This document shows, piece by piece, positions 50,338 to 59,073 of a DNA stretch of 64,000 nt (within the stretch, counting starts at the first letter, position 1; each line of letters begins with the position of its first letter). Origin of the DNA: Micromonospora sp. NBRC 110009 (lineage in GTDB: Bacteria > Actinomycetota > Actinomycetes > Mycobacteriales > Micromonosporaceae); the NCBI RefSeq assembly GCF_030518795.1, contig NZ_CP130427.1, positions 2,108,001 through 2,172,000 on the forward strand, in the 5' to 3' direction. The position numbers and the translations under genes are program-made. Under the pieces are notes generated by a model, which was not told where the DNA came from, searched no databases, and saw nothing but the letters and a program-made list of their open reading frames with translations.

Positions 50338-51897
50338 ATGCTCACCCACTCCGCCCGGCGCTGGCTGGCCGGCATCGGCGTCGCAGGCGCGTTCGTCGCC
50401 GCCTCCGCCACCCCCGCCGCCGCCGCTCCAGGCTCGGACGACCTGCTGCTCTACGCGAACAACACCCTGGTCGCGCCGGGCGGCGAGGCCCGGGCCATCA
50501 CCCTGTTCGCCTACGCCGAGGCGCTGCCCGAGGACCTGACCCTCACCATCGACCGGACCGCCGTCCAGGACATCGCCTCGGTCACCCTGACCGACGACGT
50601 GAAGGGCTGCGAGACGGCCGGCGCCGTCATCACCTGCGCCCTCAAGGGCGAGGACCTCGTCGACTACGTGGTCGACCTGACCGTCAAGGCCAACGAGAAG
50701 GCCGAGGTGGGCGCGAAGGGCGACGTCGTGCTGAGCCTGGCCGGCGACGGGCGGAAGGCCACCACCCACGCCACCGTCGAGATCGGCGAGGGCGTCGACC
50801 TCGCGGCCGGGGCCGACATCACGACGGCGGGCGCGGCGGGCGCCACCCTCAAGCCCGCGATCACGGTCGCGAACGTCGGCGACAACACCGCCCACGGCGC
50901 GACGCTCCTGCTGGTCAGCATGGAGGCCCTCGCCCCCAGCCAGCGCTACGGCAACTGCTCCTACCTCGACGCCTTCGGGGCCCACTTCACCCAGTGCACC
51001 TTCGACGAGGACATCGCCCCCGGCGCCGGAGTACGGCTGGAGAGCTCGTCCGGGCTGCGGATCGCCCCGGACGCCTGGGCCCCCGGCGAGCTGTTCGCCA
51101 ACGCGACGTGGTTCGCCCAGGGCGACTGGGACGACCTCGAGACCGAGCTGAAGGCGGTGGACGGCTGGCAGCAGGGCACCGGTGACCCGCTGAAGCTGGT
51201 CGCCGCGACGGACGCGCAGGTGCAGTCGCTGCGGCAGACCGACAAGGACACCACCAACAACTTCACCGGCATCGAGGTGAAGGTCACCGGCGAGCAGCGG
51301 GCCGACGTGGCCGCGATCGGCGCCGAACTGGCGGGCACCAAGGGTCGGACCGTCCAGGCCAAGGTCGGCTTCGTGAACAACGGCCCGGCCATGACCAACT
51401 CGTACTCCCCGGGCGGGGAGATCGTGACCATCGCGCAGGTCAACATCCCGGCCGGGGCCACGGTCGTGGCCGCCCCCGAGCAGTGCTCGACCGACATCGA
51501 GGGTGGTCCGAACGAGCCGGGCGCCAGGACCTACTTCTGCGAGTGGTCCGAGACCCTGCACAAGGGCGACCGGGCCCTCTTCGAGTTCACGCTGCGGATC
51601 GACCGGGTCGCGGGCACGCCGGGCTCGGTGCGGCTGATCCACTTCGACCTGGAGAGCGACGGCCCGGTGGCCGACCTCAACCCGCGCAACGACACCGCGG
51701 CCCTGGTCATCAAGGGCGCCGGCAACGGTGGCGGCGGTGGCGGCGGCCAGGGCGGCGGCGGCGAGGGTGACGGTGGCACGCTGCCGATCACCGGTAGCGC
51801 CACCGGCCTGATCGCCGGCGTCGGCGCGCTGCTGCTGGTCGCCGGTGTGGGCGGCTACCTGGTGGCCCGTCGCCGCCGGACCCGCTTCGTGGCCTGA
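50338..51897 (+). CDS. Cell-wall-anchored surface protein with LPITG sorting motif
   Basis: The 519-residue protein has a Sec signal peptide (residues 1-31, ending AAAAPG), then a repetitive beta-sandwich exterior with DUF11-like wording: TITVANVGDNTAHGATLLLVS and VGFVNNGPAMTNSYSPGGEIVT. A Gly-rich spacer of about 17 residues leads to LPITG at about residue 482, followed by a hydrophobic stretch (IAGVGALLLVAGVGGYLVA) and RRRR. This is a typical sortase signal. A sortase is not encoded in the window. Cys pairs may stabilise the domains. GGAGGAA precedes the ATG. Likely a surface adhesin or structural protein. Confidence 0.85.
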   Translation: MLTHSARRWLAGIGVAGAFVAASATPAAAAPGSDDLLLYANNTLVAPGGEARAITLFAYAEALPEDLTLTIDRTAVQDIASVTLTDDVKGCETAGAVITCALKGEDLVDYVVDLTVKANEKAEVGAKGDVVLSLAGDGRKATTHATVEIGEGVDLAAGADITTAGAAGATLKPAITVANVGDNTAHGATLLLVSMEALAPSQRYGNCSYLDAFGAHFTQCTFDEDIAPGAGVRLESSSGLRIAPDAWAPGELFANATWFAQGDWDDLETELKAVDGWQQGTGDPLKLVAATDAQVQSLRQTDKDTTNNFTGIEVKVTGEQRADVAAIGAELAGTKGRTVQAKVGFVNNGPAMTNSYSPGGEIVTIAQVNIPAGATVVAAPEQCSTDIEGGPNEPGARTYFCEWSETLHKGDRALFEFTLRIDRVAGTPGSVRLIHFDLESDGPVADLNPRNDTAALVIKGAGNGGGGGGGQGGGGEGDGGTLPITGSATGLIAGVGALLLVAGVGGYLVARRRRTRFVA

Positions 51898-52010
51898 CGG
51901 CTCCGACCTCCCCGGTGCCCCGCCGACCGATCCCGGTCGGCGGGGCACCGTCGTCTCATCCCCGGCCTCACCACCGAAACGCGATCGACAGCGGTGAGAG
52001 CATCAGAGCC

Positions 52011-53447
52011 GTGCTGCTGACCGTGACCACGACCCACCACCCGGCGACCGACCTCGGCCACCTCCTCGTCAAGCACCCGGACCGGGTGCAGAGCTTCGAG
52101 CTGCCCGCGGGTACCGCGCACGTGCTCTACCCCGAGGCGGACGAGCAGCGCTGTACGGCGGCGCTGCTGGTCGAGGTGGACCCGCTGAAGCTCGGCGGCG
52201 GTCGGGGCCGCAAGCAGGCGGCCACCCCGGACACCTTCACCCTCGGCCAGTACGTCAACGACCGCCCCTACGCGGCGTCGAGCCTGCTCTCGTCGGCGCT
52301 GGCCAAGGTGTTCCGGTCGGCGCTGCGCGGCGAGTCCCGGGACCGGCCGGAGTTGGCGGCCACGGCGATCCCGCTGGAGGTGCGGGTGCCGGTGCTGCGC
52401 TGCCGGGGCGGCGCGGAGCTGGCCGTACGCGTCTTCGCCCCGCTGGGCTGGACGGTGACCGCCACCCCGATCCCGCTGGACGAGGCGTACCTGGAGTGGG
52501 GGGCCAGCCGCTACGTCGACCTGACGCTGGCCGGGACGCTGCGGCTCGCCGACGCGCTGAACCACCTGTACGTGCTGCTGCCGGTGCTGGACGACGCCAA
52601 GCACTACTGGGTGGCGCCGGACGAGGTGGACAAGCTGCTCCGGGCCGGCGCCGGTTGGCTGGCCGACCACCCGGAACGGGGCCTGATCACCCGCCGCTAC
52701 CTGGCCCACCGCCGGGCGCTGGCCGGGGAGGCCCTGGCCCGTCTGGCCGAGCTGCGCCTGGCCGACGAGCCCCCCGCCGACGACAGCGTCGACCCGGCGG
52801 GGCCGATGGCGGAGGCGGACCAGAAGCGCGCCTCGCTGGCCGTACGCCGGCGCGAGGCGGTGCTGGCCGCGCTGCGGGCCACTGGCGCCAGCCGGGTGCT
52901 GGACCTGGGCTGCGGCGGCGGGGCGCTGCTCACCGCGCTGGTCGCCGACCGGCGGTTCACCGAGGTCGTCGGCACGGACGTGTCCAGCCAGGCGCTCACC
53001 CTGGCCGGTCGGCGGCTGCGGCTGGACCGGCTGCCGGAGCGGCAGCGGGACCGGATCCGGCTGTGGCAGTCGGCGCTGACCTACCGGGACGATCGGCTGC
53101 GCGGCTACGACGCGGCGGTGCTGATGGAGGTGATCGAGCACGTCGACCCGCCCCGGCTGCCAGCGCTGGAGGACGCCGTGTTCGGGCACGCACGCCCCGG
53201 CACGGTCGTGGTGACCACGCCGAACGTCGAGTACAACGTCCGCTACGAGGGGCTGGGCGCGGGGCGGTTCCGGCACGCCGACCACCGGTTCGAGTGGACC
53301 CGGGCGGAGTTCGCGGCGTGGGTCGGACGGGTGTCGGCGGCCCACGGCTACTCCGCCACGATCGACGGCGTCGGCGACGAGGACCCGGAGGTGGGGAGCC
53401 CGACCCAGCTCGCCGTACTGACCCGGAAGGAGGAGATCAGCGCATGA
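52011..53447 (+). CDS. hen1: 3'-terminal RNA ribose 2'-O-methyltransferase Hen1
   Basis: The 478-residue protein is the bacterial Hen1 methyltransferase that acts on RNA 3' ends during repair. The N-terminal domain (about residues 1-235: LLTVTTTHHPATDLGHLLVKHPDRVQSFELPAGTAHV, DTFTLGQYVNDRPYAASSLLSSAL) activates the partner ligase in known systems. The C-terminal methyltransferase has VLDLGCGGGALLTAL, VVGTDVS, the metal site MEVIEHVDPPRLP and the HADHRFEWTRAEF segment. GTG 52011 is the likely start. It overlaps the Pnkp gene by four bases (ATGA), a strong coupling. Confidence 0.9.
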   Translation: MLLTVTTTHHPATDLGHLLVKHPDRVQSFELPAGTAHVLYPEADEQRCTAALLVEVDPLKLGGGRGRKQAATPDTFTLGQYVNDRPYAASSLLSSALAKVFRSALRGESRDRPELAATAIPLEVRVPVLRCRGGAELAVRVFAPLGWTVTATPIPLDEAYLEWGASRYVDLTLAGTLRLADALNHLYVLLPVLDDAKHYWVAPDEVDKLLRAGAGWLADHPERGLITRRYLAHRRALAGEALARLAELRLADEPPADDSVDPAGPMAEADQKRASLAVRRREAVLAALRATGASRVLDLGCGGGALLTALVADRRFTEVVGTDVSSQALTLAGRRLRLDRLPERQRDRIRLWQSALTYRDDRLRGYDAAVLMEVIEHVDPPRLPALEDAVFGHARPGTVVVTTPNVEYNVRYEGLGAGRFRHADHRFEWTRAEFAAWVGRVSAAHGYSATIDGVGDEDPEVGSPTQLAVLTRKEEISA

Positions 53448-55960
53448 CCATCCTGGACATTCCCGAGCTCGCCCTGGTGGCGCTGGTCGGCGTCTCCGGT
53501 TCCGGCAAGTCCACCTTCGCCCGCCGGCACTTCCGGCCCAGCCAGGTGCTCTCCTCGGACACCTTCCGCGGCATGGTGGCCGACGACGAGAACGACCAGG
53601 CGGCCTCCGGCGACGCGTTCGACGCGCTGCACCACGTCGCCGGGATCCGGCTGCGCCGGGGGCGGCTGACCGTGGTCGACGCGACCAACCTCCAGCCGCA
53701 CGCCCGGGCCGCGCTGGTGAAGGTGGCCCGGGAGCACGACGTGCTGCCGGTGGCGATCGTGCTGGACGTGCCGGAGGCGCTGGCCTGGGAGCGTACGCAG
53801 GGCCGGGCCGACCGGACCCACGGCCGGCAGGTGCTCGCCCGGATGCAGCGTGATCTGCGGCAGTCGTACGGGCGGCTGGCCCGGGAGGGTTTCCGCAAGG
53901 TGCACGTGCTGCGCGGGATCGACGAGGTCGACGCCGCGGAGATCCGCTACGAGAAGCTCTTCAACGACCGGCGCGAGCTGGCCGGCCCGTTCGACATCGT
54001 GGGCGACGTGCACGGCTGCCGGGAGGAGTTGGAGGCGCTGCTGCTCCGGCTGGGTTACGCCGTGCGGCACGACGACGCGGGCCGCCCGGTGGACGCGGTG
54101 CACCCGGCCGGGCGTACCGCGGTCTTCGTGGGTGACCTGGTGGACCGCGGCCCGGACTCCCCCGGCGTGCTCCGCTTGGTGATGGGCATGGTGGCGGCCG
54201 GGCACGCGATCTGCGTGCCGGGCAACCACGAGCAGAAGCTCCTGCGCAAGCTGCGCGGCCGGGACGTGCGGCTCACCCACGGCCTGGCCGAGACGATGGC
54301 CCAGCTGGAGGCGGAGCCGGAGAGCTTCGTCGCGGAGACGGCGGCCTTCATCGACGGGCTGGTCAGCCACTACGTCCTGGACGGCGGCCGGCTGGTGGTG
54401 GCGCACGCCGGGCTCAAGGAGGCGTACCACGGCCGGGCGTCCGGCCGGGTGCGGTCGTTCGCGCTGTACGGGGAGACCACCGGCGAGACCGACGAGTACG
54501 GCCTGCCGGTCCGTTACCCGTGGGCGCGCGACTACCGGGGCTCGGCCATGGTCGTGTACGGGCACACGCCGACGCCGGAGCCGGAGTGGGTGAACAACAC
54601 CATCTGCCTCGACACCGGCTGCGTCTTCGGCGGCCAGCTCACCGCCCTGCGGTACCCGGAGAAGGAACTGGTCTCCGTCCCGGCGGTGAAGGAGTGGTAC
54701 GCCCCGGCCCGCCCGCTGGTCCCGGTCACGCCCACCCGGCCGGACACGGTGCTGGACCTGGCCGACGTCACCGGCCGGCGGCACCTCACGCATGCGTACG
54801 GGACACTGACCGTGCCGGCGGAGAACGCCGCCGCCGCGCTGGAGGTGATGAGCCGGTACGCGGTCGACCCGGGCCGGCTGGTCTGGCTGCCGCCGACCAT
54901 GGCACCCTGCTCGACGTCGACTGTGGACGGCTTCCTGGAGCACCCGGAGCAGGCGTTCGCCGACTACCGCTCGGCCGGCGTCGAGCGGGTGGTCTGCGAG
55001 GAGAAGCACATGGGCTCGCGGGCCGTGGTGCTGGTGGAGCGGGAGCCGGGGCGGTTCGCCGGCGGCGCGGTGCACACCCGCACCGGCCGGCCGTTCTTCG
55101 GGCCGCCGCTCGACGACGAGCTGCTGGCCCGGGTCCGTACGGCGGTCACCGCGGCCGGCCTCTGGGCCGAGCTGGACACCGACTGGCTGCTGCTGGACTG
55201 CGAGCTGCTGCCCTGGTCGGCGAAGGCGGGCGGGCTGATCCGCGAGCAGTACGCCGGGGTCGGCGCCGCCGGCCGGGCCGCCCTGCCGGCGGTGCTCGGC
55301 GCGCTGGACGCCGCGGCCGGGCGGGGGCTGCCGGTGGGTGAGCTGCGCGGCCGGATGGCCGACCGGGGTGCCGAGGTCGAGGCGTACTCGGCGGCGTACC
55401 GGGCGTACGTTGGGCCGACCGACGGGCTGCGCGGGGTGACGCTGGCGCCGTTCGCCGTGCTGGCCGGGGCCGGCGCCAGCTACGCCGACCGGGACCACGG
55501 CTGGCACCTGTCCCTGGCCGACCGGCTCTGCACGGCGGATCCGGAGTTCTTCACTCCGACCCGCCGGCAGGTGGTCGACCTGTCCGACCCGGCGGCGGTG
55601 GCGGCGGCGACCGACTGGTGGCTGGCGCTGACCGCGGCCGGCGGCGAGGGCATGGTGGTCAAGCCGTACGCGGGCCTGGCCGCCCGTTCGCCGAAGGGGT
55701 CGCTGCTCCAGCCGGGGATCAAGTGCCGGGGCCGGGAGTACCTACGGATCATCTACAGTCCCGGGTACACCGAGCCGACTCAGCTCACCGCGCTGCGCCG
55801 GCGCTCGCTGGGCCGCAAGCGCGGGCTGGCGCTGCGCGAGCACGGCCTCGGCCTGGCCGCGCTGGACGCACTCGCCGAGGACGCCCCGCTCTGGCGGCGG
55901 CACGAGCTGGTCTTCGCGATCCTCGCTTGTGAGTCGGAACCGGTCGATCCGCGCCTCTAG
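53444..55960 (+). CDS. pnkp: Polynucleotide kinase-phosphatase/ligase (Pnkp) for RNA repair
   Basis: The 838-residue protein has three modules. A 5'-kinase starts with P-loop GVSGSGKST at residues 16-24. A metallophosphatase from about residue 180 has GDVHGCREELE, FVGDLVDRGPDSPG, PGNHEQ and VVYGHTPT for 2',3'-phosphate removal. A C-terminal adenylyltransferase from about 480 has the nucleophile Lys in CEEKHMGSR (about residue 520), GGEGMVVKPY and PGIKCRGREYLRIIYSPGY. These repair RNA broken by ribotoxins, in partnership with Hen1. GGAAGGAGGAG lies before ATG 53444. Close to the known family size. Confidence 0.92.
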   Translation: MTILDIPELALVALVGVSGSGKSTFARRHFRPSQVLSSDTFRGMVADDENDQAASGDAFDALHHVAGIRLRRGRLTVVDATNLQPHARAALVKVAREHDVLPVAIVLDVPEALAWERTQGRADRTHGRQVLARMQRDLRQSYGRLAREGFRKVHVLRGIDEVDAAEIRYEKLFNDRRELAGPFDIVGDVHGCREELEALLLRLGYAVRHDDAGRPVDAVHPAGRTAVFVGDLVDRGPDSPGVLRLVMGMVAAGHAICVPGNHEQKLLRKLRGRDVRLTHGLAETMAQLEAEPESFVAETAAFIDGLVSHYVLDGGRLVVAHAGLKEAYHGRASGRVRSFALYGETTGETDEYGLPVRYPWARDYRGSAMVVYGHTPTPEPEWVNNTICLDTGCVFGGQLTALRYPEKELVSVPAVKEWYAPARPLVPVTPTRPDTVLDLADVTGRRHLTHAYGTLTVPAENAAAALEVMSRYAVDPGRLVWLPPTMAPCSTSTVDGFLEHPEQAFADYRSAGVERVVCEEKHMGSRAVVLVEREPGRFAGGAVHTRTGRPFFGPPLDDELLARVRTAVTAAGLWAELDTDWLLLDCELLPWSAKAGGLIREQYAGVGAAGRAALPAVLGALDAAAGRGLPVGELRGRMADRGAEVEAYSAAYRAYVGPTDGLRGVTLAPFAVLAGAGASYADRDHGWHLSLADRLCTADPEFFTPTRRQVVDLSDPAAVAAATDWWLALTAAGGEGMVVKPYAGLAARSPKGSLLQPGIKCRGREYLRIIYSPGYTEPTQLTALRRRSLGRKRGLALREHGLGLAALDALAEDAPLWRRHELVFAILACESEPVDPRL

Positions 55961-56013
55961 GCGGCACCGACGCCCGTAGGTCCGGTCCGGCGCGCTGCCG
56001 GACCGGGCCCGGG

Positions 56014-56030
56014 TACCCTTTGTGGCCGTG
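56014..56030 (+). promoter_or_regulatory. Leaderless-type -10 box for the DedA gene
   Basis: TACCCT at 56014-56019 is followed by eight bases and GTG 56028, without a Shine-Dalgarno sequence, so the transcript may begin at or near the start codon. Confidence 0.4.
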
Positions 56031-56837
56031 GACACAGCTGAAAAGACCCGAATGATCTCCGAGAGCGTCGCCCTGAACCCGCTCGACCCGAAGGACCTGA
56101 TCCACACCTTCGGGATGCTCGGCGTCTGGGCGATCCTCTTCGCCGAGACGGGCCTGCTGGTCGGCTTCTTCTTTCCGGGTGACTCGCTGCTCTTCCTGGC
56201 CGGGGTGGCCGCCTCGCCGGTGGCCGACGCGATCTTCGGCAGCGGCACCCGGTTGTCGCTGGCCGGGCTGCTGATCGGCGGCCCGCTCTGCGCGATCGCC
56301 GGCGCCCAGCTCGGTCACTGGCTCGGCGCCCGGTACGGCCGGCGGATGTTCGAGCGGCCCAACTCCCGCCTGTTCAAGCGGGAGTATGTCGAGAAGGCCG
56401 AGTACTACTTCCAGAAGTTCGGCCCGGCGAAGGCCGTGGTGCTGGCCCGGTTCATCCCGATCGTGCGGACCTTCCTCAACCCGGTGGCCGGGGTGCTCGG
56501 CATGCCGGCCCGGCAGTTCCTGGTCTGGAACATCGTCGGCGCGTTCCTCTGGGTGGACGGCATCCTGCTGATCGGCTACCTGCTGGCGGACCAGATCTAC
56601 CAGGCGATCGGCGACAAGATCGACCGGTACATCCTGCCCGTGGTCGCGGTGATCATCCTGATCTCGGTGCTGCCGATCTTCTTCGAGTTCCTCCGCGACC
56701 GGCGGGCCCGCAAGCGCGGCGAGGCGGCCGCGATGGTCGCGGCGGCCAGCGCCGCCGGCGCGGTCGACGCGGTGCGGGACGCGGTCGAGGGCGACGACCA
56801 CCGCCGGCACGGCCGGCGCGGGCGACACGAACGCTGA
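56028..56837 (+). CDS. DedA family membrane protein
   Basis: The 269-residue protein has four to five membrane segments and the DedA signature GDSLLFLAGVAAS, LIGGPLCAIAGAQLGHWLGARYG and ARFIPIVRTFLNPVAGVLGMPARQF. The Arg and Pro in RFIPIVRTF are characteristic. The basic C-terminus is cytosolic (RRARKRGEA). DedA proteins are linked to lipid transport and pH tolerance. GTG 56028 is chosen because of a -10 box eight bases upstream; GTG 56022 and ATG 56055 are alternatives. It lies downstream of pnkp but has its own promoter. Confidence 0.85.
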   Translation: MDTAEKTRMISESVALNPLDPKDLIHTFGMLGVWAILFAETGLLVGFFFPGDSLLFLAGVAASPVADAIFGSGTRLSLAGLLIGGPLCAIAGAQLGHWLGARYGRRMFERPNSRLFKREYVEKAEYYFQKFGPAKAVVLARFIPIVRTFLNPVAGVLGMPARQFLVWNIVGAFLWVDGILLIGYLLADQIYQAIGDKIDRYILPVVAVIILISVLPIFFEFLRDRRARKRGEAAAMVAAASAAGAVDAVRDAVEGDDHRRHGRRGRHER

Positions 56838-56849
56838 CCCGGATACACC

Positions 56850-56881
56850 GATGGCCGGTCCCCTGGTGGGGGCCGGCCATC
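56850..56881. terminator. Hairpin terminator after the DedA gene
   Basis: The 14-base arms GATGGCCGGTCCCC (56850-56863) and GGGGGCCGGCCATC (56868-56881) have one wobble pair and a four-base loop. The hairpin lies 12 bases after the stop. Confidence 0.7.
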
Positions 56882-57015
56882 AGCGTCTTGTCTACCTGCG
56901 GGTGGAACGGATCACGGGCAGCCGTCACCGTTCGGCGGTGGCGCCACCCCTGGCACGCCACCACCACACTCGGTCGAGGCGGCCTACGGACAGCCGGGCT
57001 CGGCTGGCGGCCATA

Positions 57016-57055
57016 ATTCGGCCTTCGCGCCGCTAGGCGGCACTCCGGGCCGAAT
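57016..57055. terminator. Nested inverted repeat, possible terminator for the ArsR gene
   Basis: The outer arms ATTCGGCC (57016-57023) and GGCCGAAT (57048-57055) enclose an inner GCCGC/GCGGC stem. The repeat lies in the convergent region between the DedA and ArsR genes, 65 bases beyond the ArsR stop codon. Confidence 0.4.
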
Positions 57056-57120
57056 GAAGGCCGAGCTGACGCCGCGCCACGACCCCGGACAACCGACCGG
57101 GACCTCGGACACGTCCGGCT

Positions 57121-57498
57121 TCAGCGGGCCTTCTTGGTCGCCCGCTTACGCGGCGGGGTGAGCAGATCCGCGATCGTGGCGATCGCGGTCGGCACCAGCC
57201 GGTAGTACGCCCAGACCCCACGCTTCTCCCGCTCCAGCAAGCCGGCCTCGGTGAGGATTCGCAGGTGGTGGCTGACCGTCGGCTGCGAGAGGCCGAGCGG
57301 CGCGGTGAGGTCACACACGCACGCCTCGCCCTCGGGCGCCGACTGGATCAGGCTGAGCAGCCGCAGCCGGGCAGGATCGGCGAGGGCCTTCAGCACCCCC
57401 GCGAGACGCTCGGCATCGGCACGTTCGATCGGCTCGCCGGCAAGCGGCGAGATCTGAGGCATGGTCATTTCAGCCAACGCAGTTCCCACGTATTCCAT
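57121..57498 (-). CDS. ArsR/SmtB-family metal-responsive regulator
   Basis: The 125-residue winged helix-turn-helix protein includes LADPARLRLLSLIQSAPEGEACVCDLTAPLGLSQPTVSHHLRILTEAGLLEREKRGVWAYYRLV. The CVCDL motif next to the recognition helix is the alpha3-type metal site (thiol ligands) of ArsR- and CmtR-like sensors. The basic C-terminus (RKRATKKAR) is unusual. No transporter or resistance gene is next to it, so the target may be elsewhere. The start at ATG 57498 is uncertain; GTG 57489 with GGAAGG is equally good. It follows pyrE by 57 bases. Confidence 0.82.
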   Translation of the reverse strand: MEYVGTALAEMTMPQISPLAGEPIERADAERLAGVLKALADPARLRLLSLIQSAPEGEACVCDLTAPLGLSQPTVSHHLRILTEAGLLEREKRGVWAYYRLVPTAIATIADLLTPPRKRATKKAR

Positions 57499-57555
57499 CC
57501 TTCCACCAGCAGCATCGATCCGCCTGCATATCAGCAGATCCGAATCGGCAAACTT

Positions 57556-58095
57556 TTACGCCACAAGGCCGAGGTCAGCCAACGTATAGGCCGCCCGATA
57601 AGGCAGTCCGGCGGCTCGCACCGCGTCGCCAGCGCCTCGATCAACAATAACCGCCACACCCACCACCTCGGCCCCGGCCTCACGCAGTGCCTCGACGGCG
57701 GTCAACACGCTGCCGCCCGTCGTCGAGGTGTCCTCGACCGCCAGGACCCGCCGACCGGCCACGTCCGGCCCCTCGACGCGTCGCTGCAGACCGTGCGCCT
57801 TGCCCGCCTTGCGGACCACGAACGCGTCCAGCGGCCGGTCGGTGCCGGCCGACGCGTGCAGCATCGCGGCCGCCACCGGGTCGGCCCCGAGGGTCAGCCC
57901 ACCGACGGCGTCGTACTGCCAGTCCGCGGTGAGGTCCCGCAGCACCCGGCCGACCAACGGCGCCGCCTGGTGATGGAGCGTGATGCGACGCAGATCGACG
58001 TACCAGTCGGCCTCACGGCCCGACGAGAGCACCACGCGGCCATGGACCACAGCCAGGTCGGTGATGAATTTACGCAGGTCGTCGTGGTCGCCCAT
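57556..58095 (-). CDS. pyrE: Orotate phosphoribosyltransferase
   Basis: The 179-residue enzyme forms OMP from orotate and PRPP in pyrimidine synthesis. It contains LRKFITDLAVVHGRVVLSSGREADWYVDLRRITLH, YDAVGGLTLGADPVAAAML, FVVRKAGKAHGLQRRVEGP, and the PRPP site RVLAVEDTSTTGGSVLTAVEAL. ATG 58095 is chosen because TACCCT lies eight to nine bases upstream, indicating a leaderless transcript, and because this start aligns with other PyrE proteins. The frame opens at 58152. It precedes the ArsR gene in the same orientation. Confidence 0.92.
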   Translation of the reverse strand: MGDHDDLRKFITDLAVVHGRVVLSSGREADWYVDLRRITLHHQAAPLVGRVLRDLTADWQYDAVGGLTLGADPVAAAMLHASAGTDRPLDAFVVRKAGKAHGLQRRVEGPDVAGRRVLAVEDTSTTGGSVLTAVEALREAGAEVVGVAVIVDRGAGDAVRAAGLPYRAAYTLADLGLVA

Positions 58096-58260
58096 GGCGA
58101 TAGAGGGTACTGCGCAAGTCTGGGAGGCGTCTGTCGGGTCCACCGGGGTCACCCTGCGGGCGACCGACGGGTGGCGATGTGCGACTACGCTGCGCGACCG
58201 TCCATCCGGGCCACCGGACGCCGATCCCGTCGGCGGGACGCGCGCCGGGCCGACCGGCGG

Positions 58261-59073
58261 TCAGCCGTCCGCTCGCCCCACCCGGCCCCGGGTGTCCCGG
58301 GAGACGCCGCGCAGCAGCCGTCGTGGGGCGTGCCGCAGGCCGGCCACGGCCAGCTTGTACTTCCAGGTCGGCACGCTGACCAGCTTTCCTTTCCGCAGGT
58401 CACGCAGCCCTTCGTCGACCACCTCGTCGGTCCGCAGCCACAGCCAGCGCGGGGTACGCGACATGTCGATGCCGGCCCGCTCGTGGTAGCCGGTGCGGGT
58501 GTAGCCGGGGCAGAGGGCCATCACCCGCACCCCGAGCGGTGCCACCGAGAGGCCGATCGACTCACTGAAATTCGTCACCCAGGCCTTGCTGGCGGAGTAC
58601 GTCGATCCCGGCATGGGCACGCCGAAACCGGCGACCGAAGAGACATTTATCACTGTCCCGCTGCCCCGTTCGATCATCGGTCCGAGCGCCGCGTGGGTCA
58701 GCCGCAGCACCGCCAGCACGTTCAACCGCAGCAGGCGGGCCTCGTCCTCGACGGCCGACCGGACGAAGGAGGTGTTCAGGCTGATCCCGGCGTTGTTCAC
58801 CAGCAGCTCGACCGGCGGCTCGGCGGCCAGCCGGCGCTCCACCGCCGTACAGCCGTCGTCGGTGGACAGATCGGCGGAGATCGTTTCGACCTGGCGGCCG
58901 TACCGGGCGGTCAACTCGGCGGCGGTCGCGGCCAGGCGGCCGGCGTCCCGGGCCACCAGGACGAGGTCCCAGCCGTCGGCGGCGAGCCGGCGGGCGAACG
59001 CCTCGCCGATGCCCAGGCTGGCCCCGGTGACCAACGCGCGGCGCGGGTAGGAGGGGTGCGGTCCGTCGGTCAC
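58261..59073 (-). CDS. Short-chain dehydrogenase/reductase
   Basis: The 270-residue protein has the classical SDR motifs: RRALVTGASLGIGEAFARRLA (NAD(P)-binding GxxxGxG), LVNNAGISLNTSF (NNAG), TVINVSSVAGFGVPMPGSTYSASKAWV (catalytic Ser, Tyr and Lys) and CPGYTRTGYHERAG. The Arg-containing VLVARD segment after the second strand suggests NADPH preference. Substrate is unknown. GTG 59073 overlaps the stop of the tetraspan protein gene by four bases, so they are probably cotranscribed. An Arg-rich C-terminus extends past the usual core. Confidence 0.88.
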   Translation of the reverse strand: MTDGPHPSYPRRALVTGASLGIGEAFARRLAADGWDLVLVARDAGRLAATAAELTARYGRQVETISADLSTDDGCTAVERRLAAEPPVELLVNNAGISLNTSFVRSAVEDEARLLRLNVLAVLRLTHAALGPMIERGSGTVINVSSVAGFGVPMPGSTYSASKAWVTNFSESIGLSVAPLGVRVMALCPGYTRTGYHERAGIDMSRTPRWLWLRTDEVVDEGLRDLRKGKLVSVPTWKYKLAVAGLRHAPRRLLRGVSRDTRGRVGRADG

